A stretch of DNA of 64,000 bases from Gordius sp. MW1 (lineage: Eukaryota; Nematomorpha; Gordioida; Gordea; Gordiidae). Under the pieces are notes generated by a model. The model was not told the origin of the DNA. It saw only the letters and a list, made by a program, of their open reading frames with translations, and made no database searches. The DNA lies in contig OZ038532.1 in assembly GCA_964036665.1 (NCBI GenBank), positions 8,928,001 to 8,992,000 on the forward strand. Reading direction: 5' to 3'. Positions 55,843 to 64,000 of the stretch are shown here, one piece after another. Position 1 is the first letter of the stretch. Every line of letters starts with the position of its first letter. The translations under genes were made by a program, and so were the position numbers.

Positions 55843-57455
55843 TAGAGATGTTAAAATGCTTATATGCTACATGCTCAACCCTGGTAATAGGAACTTATCT
55901 CCTACCATTCCCACCTAGCATAAGGAGGAGATGCTGCTTAATAACCCGGTTACTAGCACTAGCAGATTGAAGCTGCTGATGGCTGCCGGTTGAGTAGATA
56001 TAAACTAGCTGGGCATCGAGCAGAGTTGCTTGATATATACCGTGGTATCGAGCATGGTTGTTTGAAACTAAACATGGTTTCCAGCAGATTTTATTATAGC
56101 GTACTAGCTGAGCAGGCAATTAGGTTATAATGCTAATACAAACACAATTTTCATATTTATACATAATTGCTTATCAATATTATTTGAATTTTTACTAATA
56201 GATCAATACATTGAGATGTTATGATATTATATATAATAAAATAAAAAATAATTATTTTGCGGTTTACCTTAGTCACATTTTGTCATAATTGTCATTTTTA
56301 AAGCTAAATAAAAAATTTAGACGAAAATTGGTAGGTTAGGGTGTCATATAGTTAGTAAAAATTACAAAAATAGTTTTGCGGTTTTACTACGGTGACAATT
56401 GTCATAATCGTCATTTTTAAAGCTAAAGAAAAAATTTAAACGAAAATTGGTAGGTTAGGGTGTCATATATTTATTACAAACTACAAAAATGGTTTTGCGG
56501 TTTTACTATTGTGACAATTGTCATTTTTAAAGCTAAATTAAAAATTTAAACGAAAATTTGTAGGTTACGGTGTCATAAAGTTAGTACAAATTAAAAAAAA
56601 TAGTTTTGCGGTTTTACCTTGGCGACAAGCAGATAATTTTAACAAAAATTTGTGTGCGAACTTTTTAACAACGTTATAATTTAAAATAGATTTAGGCTTA
56701 TTTGGAATAATTTATTATTTTTCCACCTTATTTAACCCACATTGCCCGCCTCGTTTATAGGCCACTTGCGTGCTGTGATTTTGTAATTTGACATGGGCGT
56801 AGTCAGCATTGGAATATGAGGAGGACAATAATGATATAGGCAAGGGCTAAATGATCATTTTTTAAAATTCTAACCATAATTTATTTTATTGCAAGAAAAT
56901 TTTCATGAACTTTGACAATGTTAACTACATTCGATCTAATGAATTTGCTATCATCAGGAAAAAACGATACACTAACAATTTTTAAAAACAAGTAATCTTA
57001 AGTAGTATAAAACTAAAACGTTTAGACAGATTCAATACTTCTTTTTTATAATTAATCTTGTCCTATATTTTAGTTGTTGAGATCGTTTTTGAGAAAATCA
57101 CCTAAGAATTAACTTCCTCTTCATTTAAAATCATATCATTTAATTGTGGTAATTTAAATTGTTAAGCATATGCCTTTTTTTTCTAACCCGTAAAAACTCC
57201 TTCGTCCTTCCTTCCCTACGCCACTTTTTACTAGCTAGTGTAAAAAAACTATACCCTTATATTTGATTTATTCCTATTCCTAGCAACTGGTACGGTACGC
57301 CGGGTAGTATAATAAAATAATAACAATTTCGCAATCTAGCCTCCCCAGATCCAGATGTCATGCGCATATGATAGTCTCACTCCCTGTCCCTCCCCTACCC
57401 TATCATAAAATATTTGAGTGCGTAGTAAAAAAACTCTTACTCCCACTCCAAGGCA
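55843..57455 (+). repeat. Left long TIR of the hAT element
   Basis: Reverse complement of 59660-61274. The subterminal 250 bp is rich in CTGCTCGAT/ATGCTCGA and CTGCTAG-type hexamers. This makes an identical 74-codon frame in both TIRs that is not a gene, and such subterminal repeats are typical transposase-binding sites. Three 118-bp units follow at 56256-56630 (TTTTGCGGTTTTAC, then ATTGGTAGGTTAGGGTGTCA). Confidence 0.85.
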
Positions 57456-57493
57456 CGCTTGCCTAAAATCATATTTTATTCAAAAATTTTATC

Positions 57494-59596
57494 ATGGACC
57501 AGCACCAGAGTATTCAGGAATATTCTCTTTCTCATGATCAGGAATCCGAGGACACGGACACGGTAATGATAAGATATTTTTTATATATTTATTATAATAT
57601 TAAATTAATAAATTATTTAAAAAATTTAGGGTGTGCATCAACCAGGACCCTCACGTACGCGAGAAAAAAGTCTTATCCATTCTAAATTTCTTGAAACTCC
57701 TACCAAGGGTCACCGAAAATGTCAACTTTGTTCGCGAAAATATTCAAAAGCCACTTCTATAAGTAATTTAATTTAAAATAACAATATTATAAGCTTTATT
57801 TTTTGGTAAAATCCGTCTAATGATTTAATTTATTAAATATAATTATAACTTTTATATAATAGGATTATTTTTTTATTTTAGCTAATTTAAAGAATCATTT
57901 TAAAGTCTATCATCCTGATATCCAAGTGTCTAATATTTGCGAAAAAAAATTTATCCCCGGGACCAAAAAAATAACATCCGATGAAAATGATATTTTAAAT
58001 AAGCTTATTCTCAAATCTGTAATCGACAACTACCTACCCATATCGCTTTTTGAAAGTGATTCTTTTCAAGACTCATATTTTTATTTAAATAATTCATCAA
58101 AATTATGGACCCGACAAACCGCCACCAAAAGCTTAGCGGCATCCTATGAAAAGGGAAAAGCTGACATTATTCTACAGTTAAATGGCGTTGGTTGCCAAAT
58201 TAGTATGAGCACCGATATCTGGACCGGTGTAAATTCGTGCACATTTTGTGCAATAACAATTCATTACATAGACTCTAATTGGTCAATAAATAGTTATATC
58301 CTAGACTTCATAGATTTTCCCCATCCCCATTCATCGGCTGATATTATGGATGCTATATACAATTCGTTAAATGATCACAATCTTACAGAAAAGATTTTAT
58401 CGATAACCCACGACAATGGAGCAAATGTCGTTAAAGCAGGGAACGAGCTTAAGAAAATCTTTAAATCAAATCATCGTAGAGATATTTTTACTATTCGGTG
58501 TCTAGCACACATCCTAAACATAATAGTTCAAGCTGGCCTCATTCACTTGTCCCAACACTTGCAAAAGGTGAAAACATTTGTGCGAAAATTGCACAATTCT
58601 CCAAAATTTTTACAGAGCTTTAAAGAGCGTACTGGTAGGGTTATACCGCTTGATGTTTCCACGCGGTGGAACAGCACTTATCTAATGCTTAGTATGATGA
58701 ACCAGGTAAATTATGAAATACGAATACGATAATATATTTTTATAGCACATATCTCACATGAATTCAACGTGTAGTCCTAGTGAGGGCTTACACATCAATA
58801 ACGAAGATTTGGAGATTCTGATCAAAATAGAAAAATTTTTAATGCCCTTTTATAATATTATCAATATTATAGGATCGGAAAAGAAAACATCTATTGGGAT
58901 GGCTTTTATTTATATGAAAAATATCGCCCAAAAAATCGAGGATAAAATAGATGATGGCATACTCAACGAAGCCTGCATGGCCATGCGCGCCAAATATAAG
59001 AAGTATATGGGAAAGTTTCAGACTTTTAACTTTTATGCCGCATCCTATTTGGACCCAAGGGTGAAAAAGCACCTAATGCCCTCCTCCATAAATACTTCTG
59101 GTATTATAAAGTAAAAATTAAATCATTTTTTAGAGAATTATGCACGATTTATACGGTTGCATGCAACATAAATATCCAACACCACATTTACATATGAGGA
59201 GCCAGAAGACCCTACAGATTATAGCATGACTATTTTAAATGAATTGCGGAGGTATATATATTTTTTTCATCTTTATTTAATGTATAATCTTAAATTAAAT
59301 TTAGTGAAACTCTTTCATCAAGGACCGATCTCGATGAATTGGAGGATTATGAAAAGGAGGCCCCTATTATGACAAATACAGTTTTAGAATGGTGGAGAAT
59401 TCATGGGGCGCGATATCCCGGGTTGAACAAAATGGCTAGGGATTTTTTGGCTCAGCCAACTACCTCTGTGCCTTCCGAACGAATATTCTCCATTGCGGGA
59501 AACATATTAAGGGATAGAAGAAATCGACTGGCTCCATCAACACTTAAATATAATATATGCCTTAAATCGTGGGGATTTACCGGTGTTGAAGATTAA
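57494..59596 (+). CDS. hAT-family transposase, multi-exon, BED finger
   Basis: Exons 57494-57562, 57630-57762, 57882-58705, 58746-59110, one or two short exons (59134 on; not fully resolved) and 59305-59596, all with GT-AG ends and matching phases where checked. A BED zinc finger spans exons 2-3 (CQLCSRKYSKAT...NLKNHFKVYH, C-2-C...H-4-H). The catalytic core has STDIWTG (first Asp), THDNGANVVKAG (second Asp), RCLAHILNIIVQ and DVSTRWNSTY. The C-terminal dimerisation block is EWWRIHGARYPGLNKMARDF, then SVPSERIFSIAGNI and DRRNRLAP. No stop interrupts it. It cuts and pastes DNA bearing its TIRs; sitting between its own TIRs, it could be an autonomous copy. Confidence 0.88.
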
Positions 59597-59659
59597 TCAT
59601 TTACAATAATTTTTTACCATGTAAAATAATTTATGTTTTGTCAATAAACTTTTTAAAAT

Positions 59660-61274
59660 AACGGTGTTTGGCCTTGGAGTAAGAGTTTTTTTACACTAAC
59701 TCACTAAGATAACATTTTATGATAGGCGAGGGACAGAGACAACGTCACATCACATGAGATCACGAGTGGTAGGCCTGATTGCAAAATTGTTATTGTTTAA
59801 TTATATGCGCAGCAGTTGCAATAGCAAAAAAGCAATAAATTACAAAATAGTGGCGTAGGGAAGGAAGGAGTTTTTACGGCTTAGAAAAAAAAGGCATATG
59901 CTTAACAATTTAAATTACCACAATTAAATGATATGATTTTAAATAAAGAGGAAATTAATTCTTAGGTGATTTTCTCAAAAACGATCTCAACAACTAAAAT
60001 ATAGGACAAGATTAATTATAAAAAAGAAGTATTGAATCTGTCTAAACGTTTTAGTTTTATACTACTTAAGATTACTTGTTTTTAAAAATTGTTAGTGTAT
60101 CGTTTTTTCCTGATGATAGCAAATTCATTAGATCGAATGTAGTTAACATTGTCAAAGTTCATGGGGGATTTAGAGAGGGGCGACTGCCCCTCTCTAAATC
60201 CAAAATTTTCTTGCAATAAAATAAATTATGGTTAGAATTTTAAAAAATGATCATTTAGCCCTTGCCTATATCATTATTGTCCTCCTCATATTCCAATGCT
60301 GACTACGCCCATGTCAAATTACAAAATCACAGCACGCAAGTGGCCTATAAACGAGGCGGGCAATGTGGGTTAAATAAGGTGGAAAAATAATAAATTATTC
60401 CAAATAAGCCTAAATCTATTTTAAATTATAACGTTGTTAAAAAGTTCGCACACAAATTTTTGTTAAAATTATCTGCTTGTCGCCAAGGTAAAACCGCAAA
60501 ACTATTTTTTTTAATTTGTACTAACTTTATGACACCGTAACCTACAAATTTTCGTTTAAATTTTTAATTTAGCTTTAAAAATGACAATTGTCACAATAGT
60601 AAAACCGCAAAACCATTTTTGTAGTTTGTAATAAATATATGACACCCTAACCTACCAATTTTCGTTTAAATTTTTTCTTTAGCTTTAAAAATGACGATTA
60701 TGACAATTGTCACCGTAGTAAAACCGCAAAACTATTTTTGTAATTTTTACTAACTATATGACACCCTAACCTACCAATTTTCGTCTAAATTTTTTATTTC
60801 GCTTTAAAAATGACAATTATGACAAAATGTGACTAAGGTAAACCGCAAAATAACTATTTTTTATTTTATTATATATAATATCATAACATCTCAATGTATT
60901 GATCTATTAGTAAAAATTCAAATAATATTGATAAGCAATTATGTATAAATATGAAAATTGTGTTTGTATTAGCATTATAACCTAATTGCCTGCTCAGCTA
61001 GTACGCTATAATAAAATCTGCTGGAAACCATGTTTAGTTTCAAACAACCATGCTCGATACCACGGTATATATCAAGCAACTCTGCTCGATGCCCAGCTAG
61101 TTTATATCTACTCAACCGGCAGCCATCAGCAGCTTCAATCTGCTAGTGCTAGTAACCGGGTTATTAAGCAGCATCTCCTCCTTATGCTAGGTGGGAATGG
61201 TAGGAGATAAGTGCCTATTACCAGGGTTGAGCAGTATACAAGCACAACCATTTCGAGCATTTTAACATCTCTGA
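59660..61274 (-). repeat. Right long TIR of the hAT element
   Basis: Mirror of 55843-57455. Carries the extra palindrome GGATTTAGAGAGGGGCGACT with its complement CCCCTCTCTAAATCC at 60165-60205, missing from the left TIR. Confidence 0.85.
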
Positions 61275-61282
61275 TTCAGAGG

Positions 61283-61900
61283 GTATTTGAGAATGAGCAA
61301 ATAGCCACTTCTCCAACTCTCCTAAAGTAATTGTTGACACACCATATTTATTTCTTCTCAATGCAATTAATGTATTTCTTAGCTGAGCCAATAAAATATT
61401 TTAATTCATTTTGTTGAGATTATGCATAATAGATTTAGGCTTGAGGCCTAAATCGAACAGTTTTTTTTATCTCATCTTTAATTTCATTATTTATTTTAAG
61501 CTTGTCAGTATATTCGGTATGAGTATGAGATGAAGTTGATGTGTATACAATAACTTTATCTGATATAGATTCATATAATATATATATTCGAGCTGCACAA
61601 TGTGGCCCTCTACACTTAACTTTATTGCACCTTAAAAATTATTATATAAGTCATAATATTATACCTGTAATACACTTTTGTACCCTCTTCACTGTTGTTT
61701 TTAAACCATAGCCCCCAGACATCCTCGACATATTTCTTTGCGTCTTCAGCCTTTTCATAAGTGGCAACCTTTTGCCAAATGATATTTGTACGTCTACGTT
61801 TGATTTGATTTGGTAATTTGTCCTTAACAAATTCTTCACTACTATCAGATTCATAAGGATCAAGAGTCTGATAACCTGAGAATGTAGGTTCCAAGTAGCG
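61283..61900 (-). pseudogene. MULE transposase N-terminal region with FLYWCH-like zinc finger
   Basis: Exon 61900-61665 (SGYQTLDPYESDSSEEFVKD, then IIWQKVATYEKAEDAKKYVE, WGLWFKNNSEEGTKVYYR) joins an exon from 61630: CNKVKCRGPHC (C-4-C), then SSHTHTE (H-x-H), the spacing of a FLYWCH/WRKY-GCM1-type finger. It then reads LKPKSIMHNLNKM after a one-base shift, a stop, and LLAQLRNTLIALRRNKYGVS, TLGELEKWLFAHSQIPS. It stops at the hAT insertion at 61282 and resumes at 55842. Confidence 0.78.
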
Positions 61901-62059
61901 CTAAAGGGAAGTACAGTTTTAGGAAAAAGCTTTTTGCTATTAATATATTAACGAAAAAAAATCAACTTTTAAGGAGACCACTGGTAATCCACGCCCTACT
62001 CTGTAGGCTTCTCTAACTTAGTTTGCGAGTTCGAGACTCGCTTATGCCGATATATTTTG

Positions 62060-62295
62060 AAAATAATTTTAAATAACTGTGCAAAAATTATATTTAATGA
62101 ACAGCATCGTAATAAATAACTTAACAAATGAATTTAATACTGTACAAAAAATTATTTTACTGAATATTATTTTTTTTTACTGAGCATTTAATTATTTTAC
62201 TGTGCATTTGATTATTTTACTGTGCATTCAATTTTTTTACTGTGCATTTGAATTTTCTACTGCGCGAAAATTTAATTTTTTACTGGGCACATTAA
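62060..62295 (+). repeat. Right terminal array of the MULE
   Basis: TTACTGTGCATTTGATTATT and variants, six or seven copies, complementary to the left array. Next to it is a T-arm-like GCGAGTTCGAGACTCGC (about 62023), which is tRNA-like but lacks a cloverleaf. Confidence 0.75.
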
Positions 62296-62299
62296 TTTG

Positions 62300-63460
62300 T
62301 TCTCATTCTAAATAACCTAATAATAGATAGATCCTCCATTGAAAATTGTGGAATCAGATTATTATTGAGCCATTTAATAGCTTTTGGTAGAAACACTGCG
62401 ATTCATACCTGCCACATTATAATTCCAGCTTATTTTGAAGATTGTTTTGTGATAACATCCCATCCCATGTTAATAAATCGGATTCGATCTTCATGCCTAT
62501 ACAGCTACTTTTCATTCTATACCGCCGTATTTTTACTTATTTTAAACATACCCCATTACAAATTATGTAGCTTAAGTGAACCGTCTATAATTTTTTAGCT
62601 CAATTTATTTCAATGTGACATCGACACCCGATATATTTCTTTTTTATAACGCCTTCAAATTAACAGCCCTATATATATTTTCTCTCATAGCGACATTTAT
62701 CGTGATGGTATTTATGTTTAAGAGTTTATTAAGATATCGTATAAGACATAACATACAAATACATCCGGACAACGAAACACCATTAAACCTTCGATTGCTG
62801 AGAAAGAAAAATGATGTTTTTATTCGGGAAACGGTCAACATATTCTGATAGAGTATTTTGTGGCGAACACAAATATGTTTTTCGGGTTTTTCCTATACGT
62901 CAAGTTTTTTAGATATTTCGATTCAAAGTTGCGAAAATGACCGTTTTTGACCCTTTTCGACGCTCAATAGAGATATTGAATAGCTAAAAAGAAAAATTTA
63001 AACCTATAAGTGGTAGAACCAACTTAGTGTAAAACATTAAAAAATGATTTTTCCCCTATTTTTATTACTTTTTAATATATATCAAAAATGCAATTAGTCC
63101 CTATGCGAACGCGGTTTCCTTTGAGCCGCCCTTCCTCTCTATCTAATTGGCTTATATGCTTATATAACACTATACCCTTAGTGCATGTGAATAATTGATA
63201 ATGTGTGGTGGGTGCAAGAGTAGTGGCTTAATACGAGCTATTACTCTGGTGGAGAGGGAGGAAAACAGGCGTAGTAAAAATTTATTTAACCCTTTAAATG
63301 ACAATTATCACAATAGTCATGAATACTTGTTGACAAATTATTTATTTTTAAAATTATATTTTAAAGCCAGGTATCAATAAAAAATTACGCCATGATTTTA
63401 ATAATCACTACACTATCATCGTAAGTTTTTATTATAAACCAAAGAGTTTGACAAGCTTAA
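62300..63460. other. AT-rich DNA with one small frame of possible interest
   Basis: A 77-codon plus frame at 62615-62848 has one hydrophobic helix (ALYIFSLIATFIVMVFMF) then a basic tail. It has no recognised relative. Nothing else is supported. Confidence 0.35.
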
Positions 63461-63461
63461 A

Positions 63462-63568
63462 TCTGCCCGACCCGAGCCCGAGGCCCGATTGTTTTATTAA
63501 ATTCTGTCCGAGCGCGGCCCGAACTCGGGCAGGGTCGAGGTTTGGGCGGCCCGTGCAGGGCTCTAGTT
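63462..63568. mobile_element. Short hAT-like MITE end (GGGTCGGG family)
   Basis: GCCCGACCCGAGCCCGAGGC on the left, and GGCCCGTGCAGGGCTCTAG on the right, which is the TIR of the 7484-8532 element. Only one end is clear. Confidence 0.55.
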
Positions 63569-63639
63569 GTAAGAGTTAATGTCTCTTCAAAATGATCAAA
63601 AAATCCTATATAAATATAAAAACGTAAACTTATTACCAT

Positions 63640-64000
63640 TCATAGTCCATAAAATTTGGCATTAAGGCCTTCTTAATTCTAGGATCTAGCACATTAGAGA
63701 TGTAATTTTCTAATGTTATATACTTTACTCTATAAATTGCACTTTTCTCTACCATTTTCGGCCTCTTTTAGCATGGACCCATCTCCACAAATATTAATCA
63801 AGATTTCATCGATCTCCTGAAAAAACACAATAATAATCCCGACAGCACTTCTGTGGGACGAAGGTTATCATCATAAAATAGCTCTAGAAAAACTTTAATT
63901 TCAATGTATATCTCATAATTGGTTAAATGACATGGGTCATTGTGGGTATTTAAAAGATTATTGATAGCCCATGTATTTTATAAAAAAAAGTAAACAAAAT
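63640..64000 (-). pseudogene. hAT transposase remnant, runs off the window
   Basis: Minus-strand pieces in order: NNLLNTHNDPCHLTNYEIYI, EIKVFLELFYDDNLRPTEVL, EIDEILINICGDGSMLKEAE and ENYISNVLDPRIKKALMPNF. NVLDPRIKKALMP matches the SYLDPRVKKHLMP segment of the complete hAT transposase at 59040-59080, and the first two pieces fit the region before it. Frames change between pieces, so it is a decayed copy of a different hAT protein or has unrecognised introns. Confidence 0.6.

Larger units (their letters stand above)
55843..61274 (+). mobile_element. hAT transposon with about 1.6-kb inverted repeats, apparently intact
   Basis: TIRs start TAGAGATGTTAAAATGC on the left and end GCATTTTAACATCTCTGA on the right. 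An 8-bp duplication ATCAGAGG/TTCAGAGG (55835-55842, 61275-61282) matches at 7 of 8 bases. The TIRs extend inward about 1.6 kb (to about 57455 and from 59660). The outer 1.4 kb is almost identical apart from a 45-bp palindrome missing on the left, and the inner part is diverged. They include a 118-bp unit repeated three times and a GGGCGTAGTC-type MITE. The transposase gene occupies the single-copy middle. The element lies in the MULE coding region. Confidence 0.88.
54622..62300 (-). mobile_element. Mutator-like element with a nested hAT; catalytic domain lost
   Basis: Terminal arrays are inverted: left 54634-55080 repeats GCTCAGTAATTTAATAAAAT and GTGCACAGTAA, right 62060-62295 repeats the complement TTACTGTGCATTTGATTATT. 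Between them, minus-strand exons match a MULE transposase: FLYWCH-like zinc finger at 61540-61900, SDDDEFYIVSYMVSYEDSNF at the hAT insertion, and a SWIM-like end (YICKHIVG, LAIKLKLCIPPKEAKCVPLG, GRGRP) at 55588-55685. The DDE catalytic part is absent, so it is a non-autonomous remnant. The hAT element 55843-61274 lies inside its coding region. Outer ends and target duplication are not resolved. Confidence 0.75.

Noticed and set aside
55895..56119. Identical 74-codon frame here (minus) and at 60986-61210 (plus)
   Set aside because: It lies in the subterminal repeats of both hAT inverted repeats; identity comes from the arms, and the peptide reflects CTGCTCGAT-type repeats.
56256..56630. CRISPR-like regular repeats
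   Set aside because: The units are about 118 bp, contiguous without spacers, mirrored in the other hAT arm, and in an animal genome.
62000..62045. Possible tRNA gene (GCGAGTTCGAGACTCGC T-arm)
   Set aside because: No acceptor-stem partner for the bases after the T-arm and no clear anticodon arm; probably tRNA-derived debris.

Overview
This is nuclear DNA from a multicellular animal, almost certainly an invertebrate; I cannot name the species. It is AT-rich, has short GT-AG introns, and most of it is transposable-element sequence. The main host gene is an ortholog of BAG6 (BAT3/Scythe) on the minus strand. I pieced it together from 25 coding exons between 50610 (start codon) and 16352 (stop codon). 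All 25 exons join with consistent phases into one open frame of 1443 codons including the stop. The N-terminal ubiquitin-like domain, the BAG6 mid-region helical domain and the C-terminal nuclear-localisation block ending PAKRRK are all recognisable. Two introns of about 8 kb each (after exons 6 and 12) are filled with repeats.

Left flank (1-16351, downstream of BAG6): a fragment of a non-LTR reverse transcriptase (1-363) abuts a minus-strand Ty3/gypsy element (364-6690). A second, plus-strand LTR element (765-4847) has jumped into the RNase H region of the first, with a 5-bp target duplication (ACGTG) and intact-looking LTRs. The second element lacks everything between its 5' LTR and mid reverse transcriptase. 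From about 6690 to 15120 lies an RTE-like LINE followed by two head-to-tail 3' partial copies that start at the same internal point. Three different hAT-type non-autonomous elements, with subterminal arrays of GGGTCGGG, TCTCG and GCCCGGCCC type, have inserted into this LINE cluster.

BAG6 introns: they hold a second LINE fragment with a PHD-like zinc finger (17860-18972), a short element combining the 5' and 3' ends of the RTE-like LINE (26866-27050), a family of long tRNA-headed repeats ending in a GGGCCTTCGGCCC hairpin, a large fold-back element (31612-34025), twin 200-bp hAT MITEs (37392-37591 and 37687-37886), and a nearly complete non-LTR retrotransposon (41488-44436) whose few breaks are frameshifts.

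Right flank (50611-64000, upstream of BAG6): a MITE with about 35-bp terminal inverted repeats ends within about 30 bp of the BAG6 start codon. A decayed reading frame of unknown origin follows at 52600-53740. From about 54620 to 62300 there is a nested pair. The outer element is a Mutator-like element (FLYWCH-like and SWIM-like zinc fingers, catalytic domain missing). Inserted in its coding region is a 5.4-kb hAT element (55843-61274) with a BED-finger transposase in several exons and terminal inverted repeats of about 1.6 kb. A hAT transposase remnant runs off the right edge. I found no prokaryote-type system, no CRISPR array and no rRNA gene.
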